This document shows, piece after piece, positions 17,573-27,289 of a stretch of 64,000 nucleotides of DNA (its first letter is position 1; every line of letters begins with the position of its first letter). This DNA comes from Salinisphaera aquimarina (GTDB taxonomy: Bacteria; Pseudomonadota; Gammaproteobacteria; Nevskiales; Salinisphaeraceae), in assembly GCF_042643355.1 (NCBI RefSeq), contig NZ_JBHRSS010000003.1, positions 1,116,001 through 1,180,000 on the forward strand. The letters run 5' to 3'. The notes beneath the pieces are model-generated. The model had not been told where the DNA came from. It made no database searches and worked only from the letters and a program-made list of their open reading frames with translations. The position numbers were made by a program, and so were the translations under genes.

Positions 17573-18346
17573 TTACTTCGGCCCCATCACCCGGTCCAGC
17601 AGTTTGCCCTGCGGGATGCCCTGCTTGACCTGGATCTTGTTGTCGTCGTTCTTGTAGAAGATGCCCGGCGTGCCCTGGATGCCCAGATCCGACATCAACA
17701 GGTTGTTGGCGGCCACTTTCTGCTGGAGCGCCGAGGGGATATCTTCCATCGGCGTGATGCCGCCGCTGCGATAGTTGTGTTCATGCCGGGCCATCGCTTT
17801 TTCCGGGTCGTCGGCGGCCAGCAGCGCCGCGGCCTTGCCGGGGCTGGTCTGCTTGAGGATGCCCACCGGGATATGCCGCAGCTGTACCTTGCCGGCCTCC
17901 ACCCAGGGGCGCGCTGCTTCGTAGAACTTGTGGCAGTAGGGGCAGTTCGGATCGGTGAAGACATAGATCTTGCGCGGTGCGTCGTCGTCGCCGTCGCCGA
18001 TCCAGCTGGCTTTCTCCAGCAGCGGCCAGGCGTTCTCGCGGTCCGGCAGGGTGATGGCCGCCTCCAGCTGGGGTTTGGACAGGTTCTTGCCGTCGGCGTC
18101 GAGCAGCGTGCCGACGATGACGTGGTCGCCGTCCGGGGTCAGGTAGAGCGAGATCGGGCGCGAGCCGGCGCGGGCGGCATAGCCGGTCATACCGCCGGGC
18201 GCGTCGAACTGCTTGACGATGGTCACGCCTTTTTCCTCGATCGTGCGGATCGGCGCCGGCCACGGCTCGGCCGCGGCGCTGCCCGTGATCAGCAGCGATA
18301 CGACGAGCGACATACAAAGGGCGAAACACGGGGCAACGCGCGACAT
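17573..18346 (-). CDS. dsbG: Thiol:disulfide interchange protein DsbG
   Basis: A 257-residue periplasmic thiol-disulfide oxidoreductase with a signal peptide (residues 1-26). The active site CPYC is at 135-138 within YVFTDPNCPYCHKFYEAARPW, followed by the cis-proline region QGTPGIFY. The segment ARPWVEAGKVQLRHIPVGILK matches Escherichia coli DsbG better than DsbC. DsbG repairs sulfenylated or mis-bonded single cysteines in the periplasm. AGGAG precedes the ATG. No DsbD partner is visible in the window. Confidence 0.92.
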   Translation of the reverse strand: MSRVAPCFALCMSLVVSLLITGSAAAEPWPAPIRTIEEKGVTIVKQFDAPGGMTGYAARAGSRPISLYLTPDGDHVIVGTLLDADGKNLSKPQLEAAITLPDRENAWPLLEKASWIGDGDDDAPRKIYVFTDPNCPYCHKFYEAARPWVEAGKVQLRHIPVGILKQTSPGKAAALLAADDPEKAMARHEHNYRSGGITPMEDIPSALQQKVAANNLLMSDLGIQGTPGIFYKNDDNKIQVKQGIPQGKLLDRVMGPK

Positions 18347-18515
18347 GGCGACGGCTCCTGGAAAAACACGATTGGCCGCCGGCGGCGGATGCTGGGCGCC
18401 AGTCTAAAACAACGGCTGCACGAGCGTGCGCACCGCGGGTAATTGCCGGCCGGTACCGCTGTATCGGCCGGGTCTGTGGCAGGATAACGGCGAGGAGACC
18501 GCAACCGACAACATC

Positions 18516-20144
18516 ATGTCCAAAACCGATCATTTCGCCGCGCTGGAAAAGAACGCGGCCAACTACAGTGCCCTGTCGCCGACCAGCTTTCTGGCCTGGT
18601 CCGGCGAGGTCTATCCCGAGCGCGTGGCGCTCGTGCACGGCGATCTGCGCCAGACCTGGGGCGAGACGTATCGCCGTTGTCGCCAGCTGGCCAGCGCGCT
18701 GGACAAACGCGGCATCGGCCCGGGAGATACCGTCGCCATCATGGCGCCGAATATTCCCGCCACCTACGAGATGCATTTCGCCCCGGCCATGATCGGCGCG
18801 GTGCTCAACGCCCTCAACGTGCGCCTGGATGCGGACACGCTGGCCTTCATGCTCGAGTTCGGCGAAGCCAAGATGGTGATGGTCGATCGCGCTTTCGCGC
18901 CGGTGATGAGCAAAGCCGTGGCGCAGCTGGATTCGCCGCCCGTGATCATCGATATCGACGACCCGGAATACGGCGGCAACGAAGCAGCCATCGGCGAAAC
19001 CGACTATGAAAGCCTGGTCGCCGAGGGCGACCCCGACTTCGCCTGGCGCCTGCCGGCCGACGAATGGGATGCCATATCGCTGAACTTCACCTCCGGCACC
19101 ACCGGCAACCCGAAAGGCGTGGTCTATCACCACCGCGGCGCCTATATCAACGCCATGACCAACGCCATGGCCTGGGACATGCCCACGCATGCCACCTATC
19201 TGTGGACGCTGCCGATGTTCCACTGCAACGGCTGGTGCTTCGCCTGGACGCTGGCGGCCAAGGCCGGCACCAATGTCTGCCTGCGCGAGGTTGTGGTCGA
19301 CCCGATCATCAATGCCATGACCACGCACGGCGTCACCCACTACTGCGGCGCGCCGATCGTGCATTCCATGCTCATCAACGCTGACGAGAGCAAGCTCGCG
19401 GGCATCGACCAGACCGTCTACGGCCTGGTCGCGGGCGCGGCACCGCCGGCGGCGATGATCGAAGGCATGGAACGTATCGGCTTTCGGCTGACCCATGTCT
19501 ACGGGCTCACCGAAACCTACGGCCCGGCGGCACTGTGCGCCAAGCACGAGGCCTGGGATGAACTCACGCTCGACGAACGGGTGGCGAAGAACGGCCGCCA
19601 AGGCGTGCGCTACCCGACCCAGGCCGCGCTCACCGTGATCGATCGCGAGACCGGCGACGAGGTGCCGCGCGACGGCGAAACGATGGGCGAGCTGGTGTTC
19701 GCCGGCAATATCGTCATGAAAGGCTATCTCAAGAACGAGACAGCCACCGCGGAAGCCTTCGCCGACGGCTGGTACCACACCGGCGATCTCGGCATGATCC
19801 AGCCCGACGGCTATATCAAGATCGCCGACCGTGCCAAGGACGTGATCATCTCCGGCGGCGAGAACATCTCGTCACTGGAAATCGAGAGCGTTTTGTCGCG
19901 GCATCCCGCGATCGCCTCGTCCGCGGTGGTGGCCCGGCCCGACGAGAAGTGGGGCGAAACACCCTGCGCCTTCATCCAACTGCGTGACGGGCAGACCGCC
20001 ACCGAAGACGAGATCATCGCCTATTGCCGGGAAAAGCTGGCCCATTTCAAATGCCCGAAGACCGTCGTGTTCGGGCCGCTGCCGACCACGTCCACCGGCA
20101 AGGTGCAGAAGTTCGAGCTGCGATCGAGCGCCGAGAAGCTTTAA
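18516..20144 (+). CDS. Acyl-CoA synthetase (AMP-forming), DmdB-like subgroup
   Basis: A 542-residue adenylate-forming ligase. The phosphate loop SGTTGNPKG is near residue 195, the YGLTETYGP motif near 330, GWYHTGDLG near 420 and the C-terminal catalytic lysine in TSTGKVQKFEL. The set of N-terminal motifs (TFLAWSGEVYPERVALVHG-like, NVRLDADTLAFMLEFGEAKMVMVD) fits the short/medium-chain subgroup that contains 3-methylmercaptopropionyl-CoA ligase DmdB and related fatty-acid ligases. It makes an acyl-CoA from a free acid, ATP and CoA. The start at 18516 is the first ATG before the conserved N-terminus; a longer frame upstream has no ribosome site. It is convergent with the SHOCT gene. Substrate unproven. 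Confidence 0.88.
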   Translation: MSKTDHFAALEKNAANYSALSPTSFLAWSGEVYPERVALVHGDLRQTWGETYRRCRQLASALDKRGIGPGDTVAIMAPNIPATYEMHFAPAMIGAVLNALNVRLDADTLAFMLEFGEAKMVMVDRAFAPVMSKAVAQLDSPPVIIDIDDPEYGGNEAAIGETDYESLVAEGDPDFAWRLPADEWDAISLNFTSGTTGNPKGVVYHHRGAYINAMTNAMAWDMPTHATYLWTLPMFHCNGWCFAWTLAAKAGTNVCLREVVVDPIINAMTTHGVTHYCGAPIVHSMLINADESKLAGIDQTVYGLVAGAAPPAAMIEGMERIGFRLTHVYGLTETYGPAALCAKHEAWDELTLDERVAKNGRQGVRYPTQAALTVIDRETGDEVPRDGETMGELVFAGNIVMKGYLKNETATAEAFADGWYHTGDLGMIQPDGYIKIADRAKDVIISGGENISSLEIESVLSRHPAIASSAVVARPDEKWGETPCAFIQLRDGQTATEDEIIAYCREKLAHFKCPKTVVFGPLPTTSTGKVQKFELRSSAEKL

Positions 20145-20157
20145 TCTCGGCTCGAAG

Positions 20158-20988
20158 CTAGATCCGGCTCAGCAGTTCGCGCTTCTTGGCCTCGAATTCC
20201 TCGGTGGTGATCAGGTCGCGCGCTCGCAGATCGGCAAGCCGTTCGATGGCGTTGAAAACGGCGTCCTGGTCATGTGCCGGTGGTGTCGATGGGCGCGCTG
20301 AGGGTGCCGGATCCGCGCCTCCGATGGGGTCTTGCGCGGACGTGGCGGCGGGGTCGGCCTGCACATCGATGCGGCGCAATGCCGACAACACCACCGGCCC
20401 GTGCTGGCTGGTCAGCGTGAGGCTGCCCCGGTCGTTGCTCTGCTGCTGGGAAATCCCGGTGATGCGGTGGTCGGCGGTGTCGTAGAGCGTGGTCGTCCGG
20501 CCGTCGTCGATCGCCAGGCGCGCCGTCTCGGCCGACCACGCATAGCGCAGTCCGTTCTGGGCGCCGGTGATATTAGGCGTGCCCAGGGCCGCCGGCCAGT
20601 TTGAGGACGTAGCCGTGGCGCCTTGTCCGGAGTGGGCGCCGCCGGTGCTCGAACGCTGGGATTGATGCTGCGACACGGAAGCGACCGAGGAACGGCGTAT
20701 CGAAGCATCCTCGACCAGCCCCGATTCGGCGCGTAGCAGGGCGCCAAGTGCCTCGCACAGCCCTTCCACCCGCGCCTTGAGCTGATGATCGTTCGGGCGG
20801 CTGAGCATGAGCATGCCGCCGGCCATCCACATGCCCGGACCGCCGAATTCGGGATGATCGAATTCGGCCATCTGGGTCTGGCCGTCGGCCACGGCCGTCA
20901 GTAGGTGAGTCACTGCCGCCGTGCCGAAGTGATAGCGCTCGGCAAGCGCGTCGATATGCGGCTGTGCCGCGGGCAGAAGTCTGCTCAT
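20158..20988 (-). CDS. SHOCT-domain protein of unknown function
   Basis: A 276-residue protein. The last ~32 residues form a SHOCT domain (IERLADLRARDLITTEEFEAKKRELL), a short helical oligomerisation module. The first ~95 residues include a small region about AAVTHLLTAVADGQTQMAEF and a predicted helical part; the middle is low in structure and rich in Ser, Gln and Gly, followed by a beta-rich stretch. There is no signal peptide. AGGA precedes the ATG. The similar organisation (N-terminal domain, linker, SHOCT) is common in uncharacterised proteobacterial proteins. No function can be given. Confidence 0.75.
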   Translation of the reverse strand: MSRLLPAAQPHIDALAERYHFGTAAVTHLLTAVADGQTQMAEFDHPEFGGPGMWMAGGMLMLSRPNDHQLKARVEGLCEALGALLRAESGLVEDASIRRSSVASVSQHQSQRSSTGGAHSGQGATATSSNWPAALGTPNITGAQNGLRYAWSAETARLAIDDGRTTTLYDTADHRITGISQQQSNDRGSLTLTSQHGPVVLSALRRIDVQADPAATSAQDPIGGADPAPSARPSTPPAHDQDAVFNAIERLADLRARDLITTEEFEAKKRELLSRI

Positions 20989-21101
20989 GAGCGATTGTCC
21001 TGGCGAAGCGCCGTGAATTCGAGGAAAGCGATTCTAGACCAGACTCGCGGGCCGGGCCGTCCGTGGTATCACGTAGGGCCGGACCGCATTCAGCAGAGTC
21101 T

Positions 21102-21851
21102 TCAGACGCCCCCGTCGACGTCCAGGAACGCGCCGGTCGTGAACTGCGCTTCGGTCAGATACAGGATCGCCTCGGCAATATCCTCCGGCTGGCCGACACG
21201 CCCGAGCGGGATCTTCGACTTGGCCTGTTCCGGCTTGTCCGGCAGGCCGCCGCTGGCGTGTATTTCGGTATCCACCACGCCGGGACGTACCGCGTTCACA
21301 CGGATGTTCTGATCGGCCACCTCGGTGGCCAGGCCTTCGGTGAGGGTATCGATCGCGCCCTTGGAAGCGCCGTAATCGATATAGGTGCCCGCGCCGCCCT
21401 TGCCGGCCGCGTGGCTGGCGGCAGAAGAGACGTTGACGATCACGCCGCCGGGACCGCCGTACTGCGTGCCCATGCGCCGGATCGCCTCGCGCGCGCAGAT
21501 GAACGGGCCGACGACATTCACGCTCATCATCTTCGCGACCCGCTCGGCGCTCATTTCGGCGACCTTGGCCGGCTGATCGACGATGCCGGCATTGTTGACC
21601 AGCGCCGTGATCCGGCCGAGTTCGTCGTCGACGGCGGCGAACATCTTCACCACCTGGGCCTCGTCGGCCACATCCGCCTGCACCGCGAGCGCCTTGCCGC
21701 CGTCCTTCTCGATGGCGGCGACCACGGCATCCGCGGCCTCGCGGTTGCTGCGGTAGTTCACCGCCACGGCATAGCCGTACTTGGCGGCCATCAGGCAGGT
21801 GGCAGCGCCGATGCCGCGGCTGCCGCCGGTCACGAGCATGATCTTGTCCAT
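21102..21851 (-). CDS. Short-chain dehydrogenase/reductase (glucose dehydrogenase-like)
   Basis: A 249-residue classical SDR. The cofactor motif is TGGSRGIG, with YRSNREAAD suggesting NADPH use; NNAG, the catalytic Ser in NVSSAASHAAG and the YGASK motif follow. The MDKIM start at 21851 follows an AGGA site; the frame extends 11 codons further upstream without support. The protein resembles YgfF/glucose-1-dehydrogenase-type SDRs. It stands between two unrelated genes on the same strand (SHOCT and TauE permease). Substrate unknown. Confidence 0.86.
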   Translation of the reverse strand: MDKIMLVTGGSRGIGAATCLMAAKYGYAVAVNYRSNREAADAVVAAIEKDGGKALAVQADVADEAQVVKMFAAVDDELGRITALVNNAGIVDQPAKVAEMSAERVAKMMSVNVVGPFICAREAIRRMGTQYGGPGGVIVNVSSAASHAAGKGGAGTYIDYGASKGAIDTLTEGLATEVADQNIRVNAVRPGVVDTEIHASGGLPDKPEQAKSKIPLGRVGQPEDIAEAILYLTEAQFTTGAFLDVDGGV

Positions 21852-21919
21852 ATCAGGTCCTGTGATTGCTTGTGCTGTGCGCACAGCCTAGACAACCTCG
21901 GGCGCTGCGCGCCATACCT

Positions 21920-22666
21920 TCAGCTGGTGTATGTCCTGAGAAACATCAACGCGGTCATGATCAGGCCGATGGCGACGATGCCGATACGGTGCCACTTCGG
22001 CTCGATGCGATAGCCGAAGGACGCGCCGAGCCAGCCGCCGAGCATGGCACCGCTGGCCATCAGCAGCGCGATCGGCCAGTCGATCAGGCCGAACAGCGCA
22101 TAGATCGTCACCGAGATCGTGGTCAGCGTGGCCGACATCACTGCCTTCATGGCGACCGAAGTCAGCAGCCGGGTCTGGCCGAGCAGGCCCAGCAGGGCGA
22201 TCACGATAATGCCCACGCCACCGTTGAAATAACCGCCGTAGCTGCAGGCCAGATACAAGGCGATCGCGGCCACCGGCGTGCTCGCTTCGCGGCTGGCGAT
22301 CATGCGCTTGAGCCAGGGTGCGGCCGCGAAGATCGCGGTGGCCACCAGCATCAGCCAGGGCACGATCGCCGAAAACGCGCGGTCGCCGGTGGCCAGCAGC
22401 AACAGCGCGCCGCTGATGCCGCCCGCGGCGGCGATCGCGACCATTGCCCACAGCGACAGCGCGGCAGGCGGTTCGACGTCCTTGCGAAACCGAAACAGGG
22501 TGGTCGCATACCCCGGCAGTACGGCCGTGGCGCTGGTTGCGTTCGCCACCGTGGGCGGCAGACCGTAGAACAGCAATGCCGGCAGGGTGATGAAGCTGCC
22601 GCCGCCGGCGAGCGCGTTGATCGCCCCGGCGGCGAGGGCGGCCGCGAATAGCAGTATCAACTCCAA
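21920..22666 (-). CDS. TauE/SafE-family membrane permease (sulfite exporter-like)
   Basis: A 248-residue protein of about eight hydrophobic helices. The repeated family motif AAGAINALAGGGSFITLPALL at the N-terminus and SYGGYFNGGVGIIVIALLG in the second half are typical of TauE/SafE (DUF81). The family exports sulfite or organosulfur acids or moves other small anions across the inner membrane. The only start that keeps the first helix is a TTG at 22666, with weak ribosome-site support. The substrate is unknown. Confidence 0.85.
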   Translation of the reverse strand: MELILLFAAALAAGAINALAGGGSFITLPALLFYGLPPTVANATSATAVLPGYATTLFRFRKDVEPPAALSLWAMVAIAAAGGISGALLLLATGDRAFSAIVPWLMLVATAIFAAAPWLKRMIASREASTPVAAIALYLACSYGGYFNGGVGIIVIALLGLLGQTRLLTSVAMKAVMSATLTTISVTIYALFGLIDWPIALLMASGAMLGGWLGASFGYRIEPKWHRIGIVAIGLIMTALMFLRTYTS

Positions 22667-22911
22667 GGGTCGCTCTCTCGTGGTCGTCGGCGCAGCGCGC
22701 CCGGTGGCGAATGGTAACGCGAGCCCGGATGATCGCGCTGTGGCAACTCGGCTTGGAGCATCGCTTACGACTTATTGCGTACTTGACCGGCGCATTGGCC
22801 AGCGCACTATCCACTGTGGAAGTGAAATTCGATTTCGCGAATAGCGAGCGAACGCTTCCGACGCCGTGCGGTCGCGATCGCGCGCTATCAAAATAATAAG
22901 GAGGAGAGGGG

Positions 22912-24309
22912 ATGTATCGATCATATGGGACTTATATGACGCTGGGCTTGTTGTGCGCGGCGGGATTGCTTACGGCATGTTCCAGCGACAGCAACGATTC
23001 CGTGGATGTTGGAGACAATACTTCGCTGAGCCGTGCACAGGACAGCCGGACGTTCTCGGTGGACGAGGATGAACTGGCCTTCGACGCGCTGCCGGGCGTC
23101 ACCACCGACCGTTATAGCGGCGTGCTCGATGGCGCCGGCTATCGGGTCGAGGTGCCCGAAAACTGGAACGGCATGCTGGTCATGTATGCCCACGGTTATC
23201 GGGGCGAAGGCCCGGATCTGACCGTGGACAGCCCCAGCCTGCGCCCGTACTTCATCGCCAACGGCTATGCCTGGGCCGCGTCCAGCTACAGCACCAACTA
23301 CTACGATGTACGCACCGGCGTTGAAGACACGAACAACCTGGCGCTGAATTTCGCCGACATCACCGGCCAGATGGCGCCCAGCAAGATCTACATCATGGGC
23401 GTGTCGATGGGGGGCCACATCACGGCGGCGGCCATCGAGGACGAAACCGCGGCCACCGCCGTGCACAAGGTCAGCTATTCGGCGGCCATGCCCGCCTGCG
23501 GTGTCGTCGGCGGCGGTGATACCGAGTTCAATTATCTGCTCAACTTCACGTTCGCGGCGCAGAAGATCGCGGGCATGGGGCCGAGCATGTTCCCGAACAC
23601 GGATTTCGATCAGGCCGCGATCGATGCGGTGCTCTGGGATACGCTGCCATCGTTCAGCGAGCAGGGCGTCCCCACCGAGCAAGGCATGCAGTTGGAAGAC
23701 GTCGTGCGCCAGCTTTCCGGCGGCAATCGGCCGGTCTTCGAGCTCGGTTTTCGCGGCGGCTACTACAACGTCGTGATGGGTACGGGCGGCCGCGACGGCA
23801 AGGTCAACGGCATTCTCGCGCGTGATCTGACCGATAACAGCGATTATGTCTACCAGTTCGACGCCGATCCGGCCCAGTCCACCGAGGAGAGCGCATTCAA
23901 CGGCTCGATTCTGCGCGTCATGGGCAATCCCGGCGCCAATCCGCCGCAGCCGGACGGCCTGCGCTGGATCCCGCGCGTGAACGGCGAGTTCAGCGTGCCG
24001 GTGGTGTCATTGCACGGTCTGGGTGATCTGTACGTGCCCTTTTCCAACGAACAGGTCTACCGCCGTCGCGCCGAGGCCAACGGCAACGGCGATATGCTGG
24101 TCCAGCGGGCGATCCGCTCGGCGCCGCACTGCGACTTCACCGCCGCGGAACTGGTCAGTGGCTTTCAGGACATGATCGACTGGGAGCAGAACGGCACCAA
24201 ACCGGCCGGCGACGAAGTGCTTGACGCCGACACGGTGGCCGCGGCCGACTACGGCTGTCAGTTCACCAGCGAAACACGAGCGGGTGTTGCCGCCTGCCCG
24301 GTCGACTGA
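22912..24309 (+). CDS. Lipoprotein alpha/beta hydrolase
   Basis: A 465-residue exported lipoprotein. The signal peptide ends in the lipobox LLTAC, placing the lipidated Cys at residue 23, followed by a Ser/Asp-rich linker. The core is an alpha/beta hydrolase: oxyanion segment MYAHGYRGEG, nucleophile elbow GVSMGGH, a likely Asp near LGDLYVPF and a His in APHCDF. This layout fits secreted esterases or oligomer hydrolases that attack plant- or polymer-derived esters. A GGAGAGGGG site precedes the ATG. The gene ends with a strong terminator. A specific substrate is not evident. Confidence 0.85.
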   Translation: MYRSYGTYMTLGLLCAAGLLTACSSDSNDSVDVGDNTSLSRAQDSRTFSVDEDELAFDALPGVTTDRYSGVLDGAGYRVEVPENWNGMLVMYAHGYRGEGPDLTVDSPSLRPYFIANGYAWAASSYSTNYYDVRTGVEDTNNLALNFADITGQMAPSKIYIMGVSMGGHITAAAIEDETAATAVHKVSYSAAMPACGVVGGGDTEFNYLLNFTFAAQKIAGMGPSMFPNTDFDQAAIDAVLWDTLPSFSEQGVPTEQGMQLEDVVRQLSGGNRPVFELGFRGGYYNVVMGTGGRDGKVNGILARDLTDNSDYVYQFDADPAQSTEESAFNGSILRVMGNPGANPPQPDGLRWIPRVNGEFSVPVVSLHGLGDLYVPFSNEQVYRRRAEANGNGDMLVQRAIRSAPHCDFTAAELVSGFQDMIDWEQNGTKPAGDEVLDADTVAAADYGCQFTSETRAGVAACPVD

Positions 24310-24335
24310 TCGCGACAGGAGACGCAGGCAAAAGG

Positions 24336-24360
24336 AAAGGGTGGCTTCGGCCACCCTTTT
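24336..24360 (+). terminator. Intrinsic terminator after the lipoprotein hydrolase
   Basis: A 10-bp stem (AAAGGGTGGC / GCCACCCTTT) with a TTCG tetraloop, 27 bp after the stop and ending in T residues. The A-run on the other side allows it to work for the convergent DUF2182 gene as well. Confidence 0.9.
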
Positions 24361-24419
24361 CCATGGGCGCCGTGTCTGTCTTGTTCGTCTGGCCAGCGCG
24401 TGCGAGCCGCTGCTGCGAC

Positions 24420-25205
24420 TCAGCCCCGGGCCATGCCCGCTAGCATCAACAGGCCGTAACCCGCCATTAGAATGCCGGCCAATCGGGCGATCCGGTCGCC
24501 CATCGGGCTGATTTTCTCGATCAGCACGAACACCGCGATCGCGACGACCCAGACCAGATTCATCACCCCGGTGACGAACAGCAGGGCCATCAGTGCCCAG
24601 CAGCAGCCAACACAGAACAGGCCATGGCGCAGGCCCATGACGAAGGCGCCGAGCCCGCCCTCGCGCCATTCGGTGAGCAGAAAGCCCAGCGGCGAACGAC
24701 AGCGTCGCAGGCAGGACTGCTTGAGCGGCGACCATTCATAGACGCCGGCCTCGATCAACAGCCCAGCGCTGAGCAATGCATGGCTGCTCACCATGATCGG
24801 CGAGAGCAGGGCCGCGCCGTGCAGGCCCCATTGCAGCGCCGCGGCGACGAGACTGAAGCCGGCCCAGACCGCGAGATAACCGAGTACGAACAGCGCACTC
24901 CGTTGCAGCACGGCCGGCGCGGCGACGCGTGCCCCCAGCGTCTTCGTGTACAGCAGCAGCATGGGCGAGGCGGACGGCATCATCATCGCGACCATCATGA
25001 TGATCCACATCACCACCAGCAGCACCAGCTCGACGGCATCCCAGCTGCGCGGCGCAGGCATGGTCATGGGTCCGGCCATGACTTCCATCTGCCAGGCGAG
25101 ATGGATCGTGTAGAGCCAGGCCAGGCTGGTGAGCGCGATCACGCCGAATAGCACCGCCCGACGGTCGCGCCGGGCTGCCGCGGCCACCGGCGATTGCGGG
25201 GTCAC
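24420..25205 (-). CDS. DUF2182 membrane protein
   Basis: A 261-residue integral membrane protein with about six or seven helices, matching the DUF2182 family (predicted metal-binding integral membrane protein). The methionine-rich stretch VVMWIIMMVAMMMPSASPMLL is the family hallmark, and the Cys-rich loop CLRRCRSPLGF plus CVGCCWALM follow. Its start lies 9 bp after the DUF1326 gene, so the two form an operon. The Met/Cys content suggests copper or another soft metal, which is inference. Confidence 0.85.
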   Translation of the reverse strand: MTPQSPVAAAARRDRRAVLFGVIALTSLAWLYTIHLAWQMEVMAGPMTMPAPRSWDAVELVLLVVMWIIMMVAMMMPSASPMLLLYTKTLGARVAAPAVLQRSALFVLGYLAVWAGFSLVAAALQWGLHGAALLSPIMVSSHALLSAGLLIEAGVYEWSPLKQSCLRRCRSPLGFLLTEWREGGLGAFVMGLRHGLFCVGCCWALMALLFVTGVMNLVWVVAIAVFVLIEKISPMGDRIARLAGILMAGYGLLMLAGMARG

Positions 25206-25214
25206 TGCCTTCGC

Positions 25215-25820
25215 TCAGGCGGCGTAGGAAAATGGCGAGTAGAAGCCGTTGCGATCCGAAATATCCCAGTGCATGTCGTGATCGTCGAACCGCAGGTGCG
25301 ACGAGCGGGCCGCCGTGGCCGGATAGCCGGGGGCAATACACAACGGATGATTCTGGATCGTCACGTCGGCGCCGCCCTGGCCCTCGATGCCTTCGATACT
25401 GGTCTCGGCCACCTTGCCCACGCGCAGGCTGCGTTTGCGCCCCTTGGCCTGATAGTCGATCGGCACTTGGGCCACGCCCAGAATGTTGCCGACATGCGAC
25501 GCCAGCACCGACGGATGACCGCCGGCCTGGCCGGAGAAGATGTTCAGCAGAGCGTCCTTCTGGGTGTCGTCCGCACGCGCGTCCAGATAGACCGCGGCAT
25601 TCCATTTCACCTCGGCCATGTGTCCGGGCGAGTGCACCGCGAAGGCGACGTTGAAACCGTCCAGCGTCACCTCGCCGAAATGGCCCTGCTCGATATGCCA
25701 GGCGACCACGGCGGTGCATTCGCCTTCGGTGGGCGCGCTGAGAAAGACACAGGGGCAGGCGATAGTGCAGTTGCAGGCTTCGAAATAGGTGCCGGCAAGT
25801 TTCCAGTCGTGATCCGTCAT
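25215..25820 (-). CDS. DUF1326 protein
   Basis: A 201-residue cytoplasmic protein of the DUF1326 family. The N-terminal motif TYFEACNCTIACPC carries three cysteines in a CxCx4CxC-like pattern, typical of the family and suggestive of metal binding. GAAGG precedes the ATG at 25820; an extended frame upstream is unsupported. DUF1326 genes are repeatedly found beside DUF2182 membrane proteins, as here. Function unknown, perhaps metal handling. Confidence 0.85.
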   Translation of the reverse strand: MTDHDWKLAGTYFEACNCTIACPCVFLSAPTEGECTAVVAWHIEQGHFGEVTLDGFNVAFAVHSPGHMAEVKWNAAVYLDARADDTQKDALLNIFSGQAGGHPSVLASHVGNILGVAQVPIDYQAKGRKRSLRVGKVAETSIEGIEGQGGADVTIQNHPLCIAPGYPATAARSSHLRFDDHDMHWDISDRNGFYSPFSYAA

Positions 25821-26035
25821 GGTGTTCACCTTCAAGGCAGATGGCCGGGAGAGGATTACTGACACATCGAACAGACAGTCGGGTTGAAGCGGGATCCGCC
25901 AGCCGCAGCCCTTTTCATGCCTTATAGCGCCATACGCGCCGCAGCGCACGTATCGGTTGCGCGCGGCTGATCCGCCGCGAATGCGGCGGCGATCATGCCG
26001 CGCGGATTACGCGCGCGTGGCGGTACGGCGTGCGG

Positions 26036-27016
26036 CTATTTGTCGGCGCCGGCGCGGCCCGATTTGAGCAGGCTGGCCACGGTGGTGATGATCAGCACGC
26101 CGATGATGATCGACAGCGACAGCCAGATCGGGATTTCCGGAATGCTGGTCACATGCTCGCCGCCGTTGATGAAGGGCAGTTCGTTGCCATGCAGGGCTTC
26201 CACGATCAGCTTGATGCCGATGAAACCCAGCACCACGGCCAGGCCGAAGCTCAGATACACCAGCCGGTTGAGCAGGCCGCCGAGCAGAAAATACAGCTGG
26301 ATCAGGCCGAGCAGGGCGAAGGCGTTGGCGGTGAACACGATATAGGGCTCTTTGGTGAGCCCGTAGATCGCCGGAATCGAGTCCAGCGCGAACAGGATAT
26401 CGGTGGCGCCGATGGCGATCATCACGATCAGCATGGGCGTGATCATGCGCTTGCCGTTCTTGACGATGGTCAGCCGGGATTCGTTGTATTCGTCGGTGGC
26501 CGGCAGATATTTCTGGGCCAGCCGTACCATGATATTGGGTTCGAATTCCTCGTCTTCGTCGTGCGAGGTCGTGGCCAGGCTCCAGGCCGTGTAGAGCAGG
26601 AAGAAACCGAAGATATAGAACACCCAGGAGAAGTGCTCGATTGCCGCGGCACCCGCGGCGATGAAGATGGTGCGCAGAATCAGCGCGATCACCACGCCCA
26701 CGAGCAGCACCTTCTGCTGGTAGGCCTTGGGCACGTCGAAGGCGCCCATGATGATCACGAACACGAACAGGTTGTCGACCGACAGGCTTTTTTCGGTGAC
26801 ATAGCCGGCGAAATATTCCACGCCGTGCTGGCTGCCCCAGACCAGCCACAGACCGCAGCCGAAGACCAGCGCGATCACCACATAGAACAGCGACCAGCCG
26901 CCGGCCTCCTTGAGGCTGGGTTCGTGTGGCTTGCGCACATGCGCGAAGAAATCGAAGACCAGTAGTGCAAGTATGCCGGCGATCGTGCTGGCCCAGACCC
27001 AGACAGGTACATCCAT
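26036..27016 (-). CDS. TerC-family integral membrane protein
   Basis: A 326-residue membrane protein of the TerC/Alx family. Family signs are LAYxxFLALDSIPA-type acidic helices: here TEKSLSVDNLFVFVIIMGAF and IGATDILFALDSIPAIYGLT, both with conserved Asp/Glu in the membrane. TerC/Alx proteins are implicated in Mn2+ export and in metal loading of exported proteins, and were first named from tellurite resistance. The gene is monocistronic, with 273 bp of intergenic DNA up to the divergent LOG gene. Confidence 0.9.
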   Translation of the reverse strand: MDVPVWVWASTIAGILALLVFDFFAHVRKPHEPSLKEAGGWSLFYVVIALVFGCGLWLVWGSQHGVEYFAGYVTEKSLSVDNLFVFVIIMGAFDVPKAYQQKVLLVGVVIALILRTIFIAAGAAAIEHFSWVFYIFGFFLLYTAWSLATTSHDEDEEFEPNIMVRLAQKYLPATDEYNESRLTIVKNGKRMITPMLIVMIAIGATDILFALDSIPAIYGLTKEPYIVFTANAFALLGLIQLYFLLGGLLNRLVYLSFGLAVVLGFIGIKLIVEALHGNELPFINGGEHVTSIPEIPIWLSLSIIIGVLIITTVASLLKSGRAGADK

Positions 27017-27289
27017 CGTTTTCTCTCAGTGGCTATCACGGGGCAAAATATTGCCGTCGGCCCCGGTGCGAAAGTCATCCTAAGGCGCTGTTCGTCAAAT
27101 GGCTGTTAAGACTGGAAGTAGCAGCTATCTGGTCGCCTGCCGCGTGTCGTGGCCGCGATACTCCCGGGTCCGCGTCATGTCGCCGGTGGTCGCGATGGTA
27201 CTTCACCCGCGGCCCTTGCGGCGGAGTACGGTCGCGACCGCAGCGAAAAAACTGGCGCGGCGATGGGTTTCGACCGTTAGAATCGTCGC

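Noticed and set aside
27017..27289. Mn2+ (yybP-ykoY) riboswitch upstream of the TerC gene
   Set aside because: The 273-bp region contains a GGGAGTA stretch and several hairpins, but the conserved loops and pairing of the riboswitch could not be matched with confidence.
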